Source: Falsirhodobacter xinxiangensis (lineage in GTDB: Bacteria; Pseudomonadota; Alphaproteobacteria; Rhodobacterales; Rhodobacteraceae). Taken from it: a stretch of 64,000 nucleotides of DNA. A model generated the notes under the pieces. It was not told where the DNA came from, made no database searches, and worked only from the letters and a program-made list of their open reading frames with translations. The DNA is taken from NCBI RefSeq assembly GCF_004959935.1, contig NZ_SMYN01000001.1:222280-286279 (forward strand), in the 5' to 3' direction. Both the position numbers and the translations under genes were made by a program. Below are positions 13,795 to 22,536 of this stretch, piece after piece (the first letter of the stretch is position 1; every line of letters starts with the position of its first letter).

Positions 13795-14328
13795 ATGACG
13801 GAACGGCTCTGGGTCTTCGGCTACGGCTCGCTCATCTGGAACCCGTGCTTTCCGGTGGAACGGCAGGTGGTGGCGCGGCTGGATGGCTGGCACCGCAGCT
13901 TCTGCATGTGGTCGATCCACTATCGCGGCACCGAAGACGCGCCGGGGCTGGTGCTGGCGCTGGACGCGGCACCGGGGGAAAGCTGCGCCGGCATTGCGTT
14001 TCTGGTCACCGCCGGCGCCGAGGAAGCGGCGATGGCAGAGCTGCGCGCGCGGGAATTGGTGTCTTCGGCCTATCTGGAAACCACGGTCACGGTGCGGGGG
14101 CCGGAGGGGGTGATCGACTGCATCGCCTATGTCATCGACCCCGCGCATCCCCAATATTGCGGCGGGATGCCGTTGGCGGATCAGGCGGCGATCATCGCGC
14201 GCGCGACCGGGCTGATGGGGCCGAACCGCGACTATCTGCACAATACCGCGCTGCATCTGGACCAGCTTGGCATTCCTGACGAGGATATTCACCAACTTGC
14301 GCGGATGGTGGACGAACTCTCGCCTTGA
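13795..14328 (+). CDS. ChaC-like gamma-glutamylcyclotransferase
   Basis: ChaC-type enzymes cleave the gamma-glutamyl bond of glutathione to give 5-oxoproline and Cys-Gly. The 177-residue protein starts MTERLWVFGYGSLIWNP, with the YGSL substrate-binding motif at residues 10-13. RARELVSSAYLE holds the likely catalytic glutamate, and QYCGGMPLADQAAIIARATGLMGPN is the typical C-terminal part. Length and motifs fit the family. I start at 13795 because GGAAGGA precedes it at good spacing. It may be cotranscribed with the membrane pair that begins 52 bases downstream. Confidence 0.88.
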   Translation: MTERLWVFGYGSLIWNPCFPVERQVVARLDGWHRSFCMWSIHYRGTEDAPGLVLALDAAPGESCAGIAFLVTAGAEEAAMAELRARELVSSAYLETTVTVRGPEGVIDCIAYVIDPAHPQYCGGMPLADQAAIIARATGLMGPNRDYLHNTALHLDQLGIPDEDIHQLARMVDELSP

Positions 14329-14380
14329 GTGTCCGCGCCGCCCGCGCCTATTGTAAGGCGAAATTCAGGAACGGCGAGCC

Positions 14381-15517
14381 GTGGAAAAATCCTTCAACGC
14401 GATCCGTCCGGGCCCGCTGACCCGACCGGACAAATTCTTTACCCAACCCCTGCGGCAACTGCTGCTGATGACGCTGGTGATGGCGCTGGTTATCGGTGGC
14501 ATCGTCTTTGCATGGGATCACCTTTGGCCGCTGTTTCAGGCGAAACCGTGGCTGAACGGCTTCATCGCCGCGGTCTTTGCAATCGGCGTCGGCACCTGCT
14601 TCTTCCACGTCATTCGCCTGATGCAGTCGATCACCTGGATCGAGGCCTTCGTGCAGCAGCGCGGCGTGCAGTCCGAACCGCCCGCGATGCTGGTGCCGCT
14701 GGCCGCGCTTTTGCGCTCGCGCACGAACCGCAGCCATATCTCGGCCTCCTCCTCTCGCTCGATCCTCGAATCCGTCGGCACCCGTCTGGATGAATCGCGC
14801 GAGATTGCACATTACCTTGGCAGCCTGCTGATCTTCCTCGGGCTTCTGGGCACCTTCTTTGGTCTTGCGACGACGGTTCCGGCGCTGGTCGAAACCATCC
14901 GCAGCCTGTCGCCCGCCGAAGGCACGGACGTGACGGGGCCAGAGGTGCTGACCGCGCTGATGACCGGCCTTCAGAACCAGCTTGGCGGCATGGGCACGGC
15001 GTTCTCATCCTCGCTGCTGGGTCTTGCCGGATCGCTGGTCGTCGGCCTTCTGGAGATTTTCGCCAGCCACGGCCAGAACCGCTTTCACCAAGAGCTGGAG
15101 GAGTGGCTCTCCTCGATCACCCGCATCGGAATGTCGGGCGAAGGCGACGTGGACAGCGTCGGTGCCGTTCTGGCCGAAATGGGCGAGCAGATGGCCGCGA
15201 CGCAGGACCTGTTCACGCAGGCCGAAGCAAGCCGCGCCGAAAGCGACGCCCGCATCGACGCGCTGGTCGGCGCTGTTGGCTCTCTGGTCACGCGGATCGA
15301 CACCGACAAGGACGCGCTGGCCCGCATCGCCGCCGCGCTGGAGGCGCAGGCCGCCAAGGACGCACCCCACGCCGATGCCGAATACCGGATGCGTCTGCGG
15401 TCGATCGACATGCAGCTTCTGCGCCTGCTGGAGGAGCTTTCCTCGGGGCGGCAGGAAAGCGTGGCGGAATTGCGCGGTGATCTGGCCGCGCTGACCCAAG
15501 CCCTGCGGAGGGCATGA
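14381..15517 (+). CDS. MotA/TolQ/ExbB-type proton channel protein
   Basis: This 378-residue inner-membrane protein starts at a GTG. Four membrane segments are visible: about 26-44, 58-78, 146-168 and 203-227. The last two carry the MotA/TolQ/ExbB hallmarks: LGLLGTFFGLATTVPAL, and GMGTAFSSSLLGLAGSLVVGLL with small and hydroxyl residues lining the channel. After residue 250 comes a cytoplasmic helical tail rich in Ala, Glu and Arg, longer than in TolQ. The stop overlaps the next gene's start (ATGA), and that gene encodes the matching MotB-like partner. The energised process is unknown. It is not flagellar MotA (no flagellar genes nearby) and not Tol (no tolA, tolB or pal). Confidence 0.82.
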   Translation: MEKSFNAIRPGPLTRPDKFFTQPLRQLLLMTLVMALVIGGIVFAWDHLWPLFQAKPWLNGFIAAVFAIGVGTCFFHVIRLMQSITWIEAFVQQRGVQSEPPAMLVPLAALLRSRTNRSHISASSSRSILESVGTRLDESREIAHYLGSLLIFLGLLGTFFGLATTVPALVETIRSLSPAEGTDVTGPEVLTALMTGLQNQLGGMGTAFSSSLLGLAGSLVVGLLEIFASHGQNRFHQELEEWLSSITRIGMSGEGDVDSVGAVLAEMGEQMAATQDLFTQAEASRAESDARIDALVGAVGSLVTRIDTDKDALARIAAALEAQAAKDAPHADAEYRMRLRSIDMQLLRLLEELSSGRQESVAELRGDLAALTQALRRA

Positions 15518-17097
15518 TGGCACTGTCGCGGCGCGGCGCAAGGGGGCGCGAATCGCAGATCTGGCCGGGCTTCGTCGATGCGATGACCGCGTTGCTTCTG
15601 GTGCTGATGTTCGTGCTGACCATCTTTTTGGTGGTGCAATCCGTGCTGCGCGACACCATCACCTCGCAGGATACGGAACTGGATCAGTTGACGGCGCAGG
15701 TCGCCTCACTGGCCGATACCTTGGGGCTGGAGCAGCGGAGGGCCGCGCAGCTTTCGACCGATCTGGGCGCGGCACAAGCCGAGGGCACCAGACAGGCGCT
15801 GCTGGCCGCGACCCTGACGACCCAGCTTGCCGCAACCCAAGGGCGAATCGCCAGTTTCGAGGAACAGGTCGCTTCGCTTCTGGCCGACCGCGATTCGGCG
15901 CGGGGCGAGGTCACGGCCCTGACCGCGACGAAGACCGAATTGGAGGCAGCACAGGCCCGCCTGATTTCCGAACAAGAGGCGCTGAACCTTGCGCTGGCCA
16001 AGGCACGGACGGAGGTGGATGCACAGGCCGAACAGGCCCGTCTTGCCGCCGCCCGACGCGAGGCGATCGAAGCGATGCTCGCCGACCTCCGCACCCGGGC
16101 CGAGCATAACGAGACGCGCGCCGCCGACGCCCAAGCCGCACTGAACGAGGCGGAGGAGGCGCGATTGGTCGATGCCGCCGCCGCCGAACAGCTGCGTGCC
16201 CGGCTGCAGAACTCGCAAGCCGAACTGACGGCGATGAGCCTTTCGCTGGAGGAGCAACGCAAACGGGCCGAGGAAACTCTGACCTTGCTTGCCGCCGCCC
16301 AGACCGAGGCCGCCCGCAACGCCCGCGGCACCACGCGCCAGGCCGACCTTCTGGCCACGGCCGAGGCCGCGCTGGCGCAGGAACGCTCCAAATCCACGGA
16401 TTCCGAACGCCAGACCGCCGTGCTGAACCAACAGATCGCCGCGCTCCGCTCGCAGCTTGGTGCGCTTCAGGGCGTGCTGAATGCGCGGGCCGCCGATGCC
16501 GATGCGGCAAAGGTGCAGGTGGAAGACCTTGGCGCGCGGCTGAACGTTGCGCTGGCGCAGACTGCCGAAGAACAGCGCCGCCGGGCCGAGTTGGAGGAAG
16601 CCGAACGCCTGCGCCTTCAGGACGAGGCTGTGCAACTCGAACGCTACCGTTCCGAATTCTTCGGCCAGTTGCGCGACATTCTTGCTGACCGTCAGGGTGT
16701 GCGGATCGTGGGCGACCGCTTCGTTTTCTCGTCCGAGGTGTTGTTCAACACCGGATCGGCGGACCTGTCGCCCGAAGGCCGGGATCAGATCGCGGGTGTC
16801 GCGGCGATCCTGCGCGACGTCTCGGCGCAGATTCCCGGCAATCTGGATTGGATCTTGCGGGTGGACGGGCATACCGACGATTTGCCGCTGTCAGGCACCG
16901 GCCAGTTCCGCGACAACTGGGAATTGAGCCAGGCCCGCGCCCTGTCGGTGGTGCGGTTCATGCAGGACAGCCTCGGCTTCCCGCCCGACCGTCTGGCGGC
17001 GACGGGCTTCGGCCAGTATCGCCCCGTTGCCGAAGGCGCGACCGAAGAAGCCCGCGCGCAGAACCGGCGGATCGAATTGAAGCTGACGGAACGTTAA
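15514..17097 (+). CDS. MotB-like, long coiled-coil, OmpA-domain peptidoglycan-binding protein
   Basis: This 527-residue partner of the preceding channel protein has one N-terminal membrane segment, about residues 24-43. It is preceded by FVDAMTALLL, whose Asp22 aligns with the proton-binding Asp of MotB (ADFMTAM). About 330 residues rich in Ala, Glu, Gln and Arg follow, with strong helical and coiled-coil character. From about residue 395 there is an OmpA-like domain: LFNTGSADLSPEGRDQI, VDGHTDDLPL, then NWELSQARALSVVRFM with the Asp and Arg that bind diaminopimelate in peptidoglycan. Tandem ATGs at 15514 and 15517 are both possible starts. The stop interlocks with that of the convergent extensin gene. 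Confidence 0.82.
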   Translation: MMALSRRGARGRESQIWPGFVDAMTALLLVLMFVLTIFLVVQSVLRDTITSQDTELDQLTAQVASLADTLGLEQRRAAQLSTDLGAAQAEGTRQALLAATLTTQLAATQGRIASFEEQVASLLADRDSARGEVTALTATKTELEAAQARLISEQEALNLALAKARTEVDAQAEQARLAAARREAIEAMLADLRTRAEHNETRAADAQAALNEAEEARLVDAAAAEQLRARLQNSQAELTAMSLSLEEQRKRAEETLTLLAAAQTEAARNARGTTRQADLLATAEAALAQERSKSTDSERQTAVLNQQIAALRSQLGALQGVLNARAADADAAKVQVEDLGARLNVALAQTAEEQRRRAELEEAERLRLQDEAVQLERYRSEFFGQLRDILADRQGVRIVGDRFVFSSEVLFNTGSADLSPEGRDQIAGVAAILRDVSAQIPGNLDWILRVDGHTDDLPLSGTGQFRDNWELSQARALSVVRFMQDSLGFPPDRLAATGFGQYRPVAEGATEEARAQNRRIELKLTER

Positions 17098-17831
17098 CGA
17101 CAGTAGGCGCTGCGGCGGTCGGACGGCGTGTCGAAATGCATGTGGTCCTCGTGATACCCGTCGGAACCGGGTCCAAGCGTGGTGCCGAATATCCCGCAGC
17201 CGCCCTTGTAGGCAGCAACCATCGCCCGCCCCCGCGCGCCCTTGTTCCAGTCGCCCAGCACGGTGATCGTCTGCCCGTCGCGAAAGGTGATGCCGGACAC
17301 GTCCACCGCCCTGCCCTTGCCATGTTCGCTGATCTTGGCGCCCGACTGGTTGTTCCGCCCCCGGCAGGTATAGGACCCGGCAATCTGAAGCGCGCGGACC
17401 TGCCCGTCCATCGCCGGTTGCAGCACGTCATCCACCCAGGAATTGAGCGCCCGCGCGACCGAGCAATCCACCGTCGCGGGTTGCGACAGCCGCACGCCCG
17501 CGACCGCGCGGACCCGCACCGCATCCGGGATGCCGCAGCCGTTCACGCGCGAGGTGACGGGCGCGATCTGCTCTCCCTCGATCCCGCGGACGCCGCAAAG
17601 CTGGCCGCGGCGCGGGGCCACGACATCTGTGCCGGGACGCGGGCGGACGATGGCGGCAATCCGCTGCGGTGCGGGCGGGATGCGCAGGTCCAGCGGTTTA
17701 GGACGCGGGCGCAGCGACGACGCTTCCTCCTGCATCTCCGGGCGTTGTTTCGGCAGCGGCGATGTGGCGGGCGCCTCGGCCCATGCGGGGGCGCATAAAG
17801 CCAATGCCAGAAGCGCCCCGCGCAGGATCAT
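17094..17831 (-). CDS. Extensin-like C-terminal domain protein, secreted LAS-type metallopeptidase fold
   Basis: This 245-residue protein has a cleavable signal peptide (ILRGALLALALCAPAWA) and a Pro/Arg-rich linker to about residue 80. A cysteine-containing Extensin-like_C domain (PF06904) follows. It includes SEHGKGRAVDVSG and DHMHFDTPS, which match the Zn-binding S-x-H-x6-D and H-x-H motifs of LAS/VanY-type peptidoglycan peptidases. A role in cell-wall remodelling is therefore likely but inferred. The start at 17831 overlaps the prephenate dehydrogenase stop by four bases (ATGA), making it the third gene of the hisC operon. Confidence 0.85.
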   Translation of the reverse strand: MILRGALLALALCAPAWAEAPATSPLPKQRPEMQEEASSLRPRPKPLDLRIPPAPQRIAAIVRPRPGTDVVAPRRGQLCGVRGIEGEQIAPVTSRVNGCGIPDAVRVRAVAGVRLSQPATVDCSVARALNSWVDDVLQPAMDGQVRALQIAGSYTCRGRNNQSGAKISEHGKGRAVDVSGITFRDGQTITVLGDWNKGARGRAMVAAYKGGCGIFGTTLGPGSDGYHEDHMHFDTPSDRRSAYCR

Positions 17832-18733
17832 TTCTCGCCCCGTCCGAAATCCGGGGCCGAGGTGTCCTGCCCCGCATCGATGATCCCCCGGCGGATCGCG
17901 CGGGTGCGGGTGAAATACTCGTGCAGATGCTCGCCATCGCCCAGCCGGATCGCGCGTTGCAGGGCGAACAGCTCCTCGGTGAAACGCCCGAGGATGTCCA
18001 GCGTCGCGGCCTTGTTGGTCAGGAAGATGTCGCGCCACATGGTCGGATCGCTGGCCGCGATACGGGTGAAATCGCGGAAACCGGCGGCGGAATAGCGGAT
18101 GACCTCGCTGTCCGTCACGCGGCGCAGATCGTCCGCGACCCCCACCATCGTATAGGCGATCAGGTGCGGCGTGTGGCTGGTCACGGCAAGGACCAGATCG
18201 TGGTGTGGCGCATCCATCGTATCGACATTCGCGCCCATGCCACGGCACAGATCCTCCAGCCGCCGCAGCGCCGCCGGATCGCAGCCCTCGGGCGGGGTCA
18301 GCAGCCACCAGCGATTGCGAAACAGCGATGCAAACCCTGAACGCGGGCCGGAATGCTCGGTCCCGGCCAGCGGGTGACCGGGGATGAAATGGACGCCCTC
18401 GGGGATATGCGGGGCCACCGCCTCGATCACGGCCTGCTTGACCGAGCCGACATCGGTGACGGTCGCGCCGGGCTTCAGATGCGGCGCGATTTCCGCCGCC
18501 AGATCGCCCATTGCCCCCACGGGAACCGCCAGCACGATCAGATCGGCCCCCGCAACCGCCTCAGCCACGGTATCGCAGACGCGGCACAGGTCGATCTCGC
18601 GTGCAGTGGCCCGCGTCTCGGCGCTGCGGGCAAAGCCGGTCACCTCGCCCGCAAGCCCTGCCGCCTTGATCGCATGGGCCATCGACGATGCGATAAGCCC
18701 AAGACCGATCAACGCGACGCGGTCATAGATCAT
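17828..18733 (-). CDS. tyrA: Prephenate/arogenate dehydrogenase
   Basis: The enzyme oxidatively decarboxylates prephenate or arogenate in tyrosine synthesis. The 301-residue protein has an NAD(P)-binding start VALIGLGLIASSMAHAI, then TDVGSVKQAV and the family-defining GHPLAGTEHSGP with the catalytic His. SHTPHLIAYTMVG and the AAGFRDFTRIAASDPTMW helix of the dimerisation domain follow. There is no chorismate mutase or ACT domain. It overlaps hisC by one base and the extensin gene by four. Whether prephenate or arogenate is preferred cannot be read from the sequence. Confidence 0.93.
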   Translation of the reverse strand: MIYDRVALIGLGLIASSMAHAIKAAGLAGEVTGFARSAETRATAREIDLCRVCDTVAEAVAGADLIVLAVPVGAMGDLAAEIAPHLKPGATVTDVGSVKQAVIEAVAPHIPEGVHFIPGHPLAGTEHSGPRSGFASLFRNRWWLLTPPEGCDPAALRRLEDLCRGMGANVDTMDAPHHDLVLAVTSHTPHLIAYTMVGVADDLRRVTDSEVIRYSAAGFRDFTRIAASDPTMWRDIFLTNKAATLDILGRFTEELFALQRAIRLGDGEHLHEYFTRTRAIRRGIIDAGQDTSAPDFGRGEK

Positions 18734-19818
18734 CAGCGCAGACCCTTGAACTGCGCGACGGCATGGGCAACCCGGCGACAGGATGCCTCGTCCCCGATGG
18801 TGATGCGCAGACAGTTGGGCAGTTTGTAGCTGGCGACACGGCGCACGATCAGGCCCTGCGATTGTAGGAACAGATCGCAGAGCTCTGCCTCCTCGGAATC
18901 GGCAAAGCGGGCGAGAATGAAGTTCGCCGTCGAAGTATCAGAAGGCACACCGATTTCCGCCAACGCCTCGGCCAGCCAGACGCGCCAGCGCGCATTCTCG
19001 GCCCGGCAGCGGGTGACGAATTCCTGATCGCGGACCGCAGCCTCGGCCACCTCCAACTGCGTGGTCGAAAGGTTGAACGGCCCGCGGATGCGGTTCAGCA
19101 CATCGACGATGGCCTTCGGCCCGTAACCCCAGCCGATCCGCAGCCCGCCAAGGCCATAGATCTTGGAAAAGGTCCGCGTCATGAACACGTTCGATCGCGC
19201 CTCGACGATGCCAAGGCCGCCGTCATAGCCTTGCACATATTCGGCATAGGCCCCGTCCAGAACCAGGATCGCCTGCGGCGGCAGACCCGCGGCCAGACGC
19301 GCGATCTCGGCCTGCGAAATCATCGTGCCGGTGGGGTTGTTCGGGTTGGCAATGAAGACCAGCTTGGTGCGCGGCGAACAGCCCGCCAGCAGCGCATCCA
19401 CATCCGTCGTCCGCTCGCGCTCCGCCACCTCGACCGGGGTCGCCCCGACCGCCAGCGCCGAGATGCGATACATCAGAAAGCCGTGTTCGGTAAACAGCAC
19501 CTCGTCCCCCGGCCCGGCATAGGCCTGGCACAGGAAAGTGATGATCTCGTCCGAGCCGACACCGCAGATCACGCGACCCGCATCCAGCCCGTGCACCTCG
19601 GCAATGGCCTGACGCAGGCTGGCATGGTCGGTGCCGGGATAGCGGTGAAGCTGGTGGACCGACCGCAGGAACACTTCCTTTGCACGCTCGGACGGGCCGA
19701 ACGGGTTTTCGTTGGACGAAAGCTTCAGCGCGTTGGTCATGCCCGCGACGTGGCTTTTCCCGCCCTCATAGAGCGCGATGTCAAGAATGCCCGGCTGCGG
19801 ACGTATGGCGTCGATCAT
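18733..19818 (-). CDS. hisC: Histidinol-phosphate/aromatic aminotransferase
   Basis: This is a 361-residue PLP-dependent class I/II aminotransferase. [12 protein letters not shown] at the N-terminus is typical of His[14 protein letters not shown] holds the Asn that contacts the PLP ring, and [20 protein letters not shown] contains the Schiff-base lysine. [19 protein letters not shown] also fits. Being first in an operon with prephenate dehydrogenase, it probably transaminates prephenate or 4-hydroxyphenylpyruvate as well as imidazole-acetol phosphate. That dual role is inferred from context. Confidence 0.92.
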   Translation of the reverse strand: MIDAIRPQPGILDIALYEGGKSHVAGMTNALKLSSNENPFGPSERAKEVFLRSVHQLHRYPGTDHASLRQAIAEVHGLDAGRVICGVGSDEIITFLCQAYAGPGDEVLFTEHGFLMYRISALAVGATPVEVAERERTTDVDALLAGCSPRTKLVFIANPNNPTGTMISQAEIARLAAGLPPQAILVLDGAYAEYVQGYDGGLGIVEARSNVFMTRTFSKIYGLGGLRIGWGYGPKAIVDVLNRIRGPFNLSTTQLEVAEAAVRDQEFVTRCRAENARWRVWLAEALAEIGVPSDTSTANFILARFADSEEAELCDLFLQSQGLIVRRVASYKLPNCLRITIGDEASCRRVAHAVAQFKGLR

Positions 19819-19834
19819 GTCTCAGGTTCCCTCG

Positions 19835-19862
19835 TGCCCCCGGGTTCTAGCCGCCGGGGGCA
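19835..19862. repeat. GC-rich stem-loop between UPF0114 gene and hisC
   Basis: A perfect 9-bp inverted repeat (TGCCCCCGG at 19835-19843, CCGGGGGCA at 19854-19862) with a 10-base loop lies between the UPF0114 stop and the hisC start, both on the minus strand. No T-run follows. It may be a U-less terminator for the UPF0114 gene or part of the hisC leader. Confidence 0.45.
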
Positions 19863-19884
19863 GGTCGCGCCAGCAGAAAGACGC

Positions 19885-20421
19885 TCAATACTTAGACTTG
19901 GACGCCAGCCAGTCCATCAGCGCCATCAGAACACCCGAAACGACGAAGGTCAGGTGGATCACCACCAGCCAGAACAGCACCGGATCGTTCATCAGCGGCG
20001 TGAAGTCCGTCTCGCCGATCTCCATGAACCGCTTCAGCAGGTGGATGGCGGAAATCGCCACGATCGAGGCGATCAGCTTCATCTTCAGCCCCGAGAAATC
20101 CACCGTCCCCATCCAGCCCGGACGGTCGACATCGGCATCGCCGATATCCAGCTTGGACACGAAGTTCTCGTATCCCGAGAACAGCACGATCAGCAGAAGG
20201 TTCGCCGCCAGCGACAGATCGATCAGCGTCAGGCAGACGAGGATGATCTCCTCGGCCGTCATCGTCAGGGTCTGGGGGGCGTAATAGGCAAGCTGGCGCA
20301 GGAAGATGATCGTCAGCATCCCAAGCGCGACGACAAGCCCCAGATACATCGGAGCCATAAGCCACCGCGACGCGAAAAGCAGCCTTTCAAACCGGGCTTC
20401 GACTTGGTTTTTTGCAGACAT
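19885..20421 (-). CDS. UPF0114 (YqhA/TIGR00645) family membrane protein
   Basis: This 178-residue integral membrane protein has about four hydrophobic segments: WLMAPMYLGLVVALGMLTII, IILVCLTLIDLSLAANLLLIVLF, LKMKLIASIVAISAIHLLKRF and VLFWLVVIHLTFVVSGVLMAL. The positions and the FSGYENFVSKLDI and RPGWMGTVDFSGLKMKL segments fit UPF0114. The function is unknown. I start at the ATG at 20421 (MSAKNQVEARFERLLF), with GGAG 10 bases upstream; the frame is open further but without a plausible start. The rpsD terminator lies upstream of it. Confidence 0.87.
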   Translation of the reverse strand: MSAKNQVEARFERLLFASRWLMAPMYLGLVVALGMLTIIFLRQLAYYAPQTLTMTAEEIILVCLTLIDLSLAANLLLIVLFSGYENFVSKLDIGDADVDRPGWMGTVDFSGLKMKLIASIVAISAIHLLKRFMEIGETDFTPLMNDPVLFWLVVIHLTFVVSGVLMALMDWLASKSKY

Positions 20422-20496
20422 GGTGGATGCTCCGTGGATTCGCGCCGTCATAGCGCGATCCGTTCGCATATGCAGCATGACATTGCACCGCATAGC

Positions 20497-20526
20497 AAAA
20501 GGCCGCCACGGTTTCCCGCAGCGGCC
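20497..20526 (-). terminator. Intrinsic terminator of rpsD
   Basis: On the minus strand an 11-bp stem, GGCCGCTGCGG paired with CCGTGGCGGCC, closes on a GAAA (GNRA) tetraloop and is followed by TTTT. Two of the pairs are U-G/G-U wobbles that pair only in the minus-strand transcript, which supports the orientation. It lies 22 bases after the rpsD stop. Confidence 0.88.
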
Positions 20527-20548
20527 CCTGAAGACGATCCGAACGGGA

Positions 20549-21169
20549 TCAGTTCTTCGCGTAGTATTCGACGACCAGGTTCGGTTCCATCACGACGGCA
20601 TAGGGCACATCGCCCAGACCCGGCGTGCGGACGAATTTCGCGGTCATCTTCGAATGGTCGACTTCGATGTAGTCTGGAACGTCACGCTCGGTCAGAGCGA
20701 CGGCTTCCAGCACGATGGCCAGTTGCTTGGACGCCTGCTTGACCTCGACGACGTCGCCTTCCTTCACGCGGTAGGACGCGATGTTCACGCGCTGACCGTT
20801 GACGGTGACGTGGCCGTGGTTGACGAACTGGCGTGCGGCAAAGATCGTCGGCACGAATTTCGCGCGATAGACGATCGCGTCCAGACGACGCTCCAGCAGG
20901 CCGATCAGGTTCTCGCCGGTGTCGCCCTTGACGCGCTCGGCTTCACCATAGATGCGGCGGAATTGCTTTTCCGTCAGGTCGCCGTAGTAGCCTTTCAGCT
21001 TCTGCTTGGCGCGCAGCTGGGTGCCGAAGTCCGACAGTTTGTTCTTGCGGCGCTGGCCGTGCTGGCCGGGGCCGTATTCGCGCTTGTTCACCGGGGACTT
21101 CGGACGGCCCCAGATGTTTTCGCCCATGCGGCGGTCGATCTTGTACTTGGCAGAGGTGCGTTTCGTCAC
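20549..21169 (-). CDS. rpsD: 30S ribosomal protein S4
   Basis: This is the 206-residue primary 16S rRNA-binding protein of the small subunit. The start is the GTG at 21169 ([20 protein letters not shown]) after AAGGAGATCAGC; the open frame upstream has no support. [21 protein letters not shown] and the S4 RNA-binding domain [19 protein letters not shown] with [20 protein letters not shown] are diagnostic. The gene stands alone, not in the alpha operon, with its own promoter, a structured leader and a terminator. Confidence 0.97.
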   Translation of the reverse strand: MTKRTSAKYKIDRRMGENIWGRPKSPVNKREYGPGQHGQRRKNKLSDFGTQLRAKQKLKGYYGDLTEKQFRRIYGEAERVKGDTGENLIGLLERRLDAIVYRAKFVPTIFAARQFVNHGHVTVNGQRVNIASYRVKEGDVVEVKQASKQLAIVLEAVALTERDVPDYIEVDHSKMTAKFVRTPGLGDVPYAVVMEPNLVVEYYAKN

Positions 21170-21281
21170 CGCTGATCTCCTTCTTGTGTCATGAAGGGCG
21201 TTGTCCTTCCCCTTGCGGGTGACAGGCATCCCCTTGCGGGGGCCACCAACACCAACACCACGGTCGCCCGTGGATCGGGGG
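21170..21281 (-). promoter_or_regulatory. Structured 5' leader of rpsD (candidate S4 autoregulatory element)
   Basis: Read on the minus strand, the leader contains a hairpin CCACGG-GCGA-CCGTGG (21258-21273), then GTGTTG repeats. Next come CCCC-GCAA-GGGG (21230-21241) and CCC-GCAA-GGG (21210-21219). Last is GAAGG/CCTTC with a 7-base loop just before the ribosome-binding site. Three of the four loops are GNRA tetraloops. S4 represses its own synthesis through mRNA structure in several bacteria, so a regulatory role is plausible but unproven. Confidence 0.5.
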
Positions 21282-21309
21282 CTTATACAGCCGGGCGCTG
21301 CGGTGTCAA
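21282..21309 (-). promoter_or_regulatory. Sigma-70-type promoter of rpsD
   Basis: On the minus strand a perfect -35 TTGACA (21304-21309) is spaced 16 bases from a -10 TATAAG (21282-21287). Transcription should start near 21274, leaving a leader of about 105 bases. The promoter overlaps the stop codon of the codirectional MFS gene upstream. This is the best consensus promoter I see in the window. Confidence 0.75.
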
Positions 21310-22467
21310 CACCGGCACGCGCAATGCGGCGACCGAAATCGCCGCCATTGCCACGACCGTGCAGCCATAGACCGTGACCGTCGTGACGGGGCCGAAGACC
21401 GACACCGCCCAGCCCGCCAGAACCGTCGGTCCGGCAAAGCACAGATAGCTGAGCACGAAGAACGCCGACAGAAGCCCCGCGCGGTCGCGATCCTCTGCCA
21501 TCGGCATCAAAAGCCGCAGCGCCGAGGAAAAGACGCTGCCCTGCCCCAGCCCCGCCACGGCCGTTCCCACGACCAGCGGCACGGCATCGCCCGATATGAT
21601 CCCCGTCAGCGATCCCGCGATGCCCAGCGTCAGCGCCGCCGCCCCGAAGGCCAGCACCCGCTGCGGCGGATGGCGGCGGGCAATGAAGCTGGACAGCGTC
21701 GCCATCGACATCAGTGCCCCGATCACGCTCCCGCCCAGAAGCGGCGATGCAATGCCCGTCGCATCCGCGATCAGCCCCGGCATCAGCGACATGTAAAGCC
21801 CGCCCAGCGCCCAGCCCGCCCCCGTGATGGGCATGATCCGCAGCAGCATTCCCCGCGCCGCCCGAGGCACCGCGACCTGCGGCAGCATGGACCGCATGGC
21901 CCCCGACCGGGGTGTGCCGGTCTCCGGCATCATCGGCAGCATGACCAGCAGCGCCGCTGCGATCCCCGCCGCCGTCAGGTATGGCAGCACCAGAGGCATC
22001 GGCGCATAGGCCGCGACCAGCCCCGCCCCCACCGCGCCGACCGTCAGCCCCGCAAAGGGCGTCACTGCGTTCAACGTCGGGCCAAGACGCGGGTTCGCAT
22101 CGATGATCGCCGCCCCGCAGGTGGGCAGCGCCAGTCCCACCGCCAGCCCTTGCACAAGCCGCGCCAGCATCAGCGCCTCGAAGCTGCCCGCCGCCGTGAA
22201 CAGCACCATTCCGGCAAGGTTCATCGCCAGCGCCAGCCCGATCATCGGCTTGCGCCCCAGATGGTCCGAAAGCCGCCCCGCGATCAGAAGCGCGGCCAGC
22301 AGCGTGATGACATAGCAGGCGAAGATCATCGTCACATGCACCGAGGTCAGGTGCATATGTTGCTGATAGATGCGATAGAGTGGCGTCGGCACCGCAGACG
22401 AGGCCGAAAACAGGCTGGCCGCAACGGAGCCATAGACCGTCATCGCTGACAGGGGAAAGCGTTGCAT
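21283..22467 (-). CDS. MFS transporter (drug exporter-like)
   Basis: This 394-residue protein has about 12 membrane segments. The major facilitator motif A appears as [14 protein letters not shown] in the loop between segments 2 and 3. [21 protein letters not shown] is segment 4 with the RxxQG pattern, and the second half repeats the pattern more weakly. The family exports many small molecules and the substrate here is unknown. The divergent TetR gene and the palindrome between them suggest repression by that regulator, as in many drug-efflux pairs. Confidence 0.88.
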   Translation of the reverse strand: MQRFPLSAMTVYGSVAASLFSASSAVPTPLYRIYQQHMHLTSVHVTMIFACYVITLLAALLIAGRLSDHLGRKPMIGLALAMNLAGMVLFTAAGSFEALMLARLVQGLAVGLALPTCGAAIIDANPRLGPTLNAVTPFAGLTVGAVGAGLVAAYAPMPLVLPYLTAAGIAAALLVMLPMMPETGTPRSGAMRSMLPQVAVPRAARGMLLRIMPITGAGWALGGLYMSLMPGLIADATGIASPLLGGSVIGALMSMATLSSFIARRHPPQRVLAFGAAALTLGIAGSLTGIISGDAVPLVVGTAVAGLGQGSVFSSALRLLMPMAEDRDRAGLLSAFFVLSYLCFAGPTVLAGWAVSVFGPVTTVTVYGCTVVAMAAISVAALRVPVLTPQRPAV

Positions 22468-22494
22468 CCGCGGGCCTCTTAAAGCTAAGTATTT

Positions 22495-22508
22495 GCGTTA
22501 AGTAACGC
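22495..22508. promoter_or_regulatory. Palindromic operator candidate between MFS and TetR genes
   Basis: A perfect inverted repeat, GCGTTA-AG-TAACGC, lies in the 69-base region between the divergent MFS and TetR starts. A second, weaker repeat, CTTA-AAGC-TAAG, lies at 22478-22489. TetR regulators typically bind such palindromes beside their own gene, so this is the likely site; that is inference. Confidence 0.55.
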
Positions 22509-22536
22509 GGTGGGCGATTCTGCGCAAGGGGGGCGG

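Noticed and set aside
14381-17097. Zorya anti-phage system (ZorA/ZorB resemblance)
   Set aside because: The channel and MotB-like parts resemble ZorA and ZorB in plan, but no ZorC, ZorD or ZorE gene is adjacent; the neighbours are ChaC-like and extensin genes, and the long coil is in the OmpA-domain partner rather than in the channel protein.
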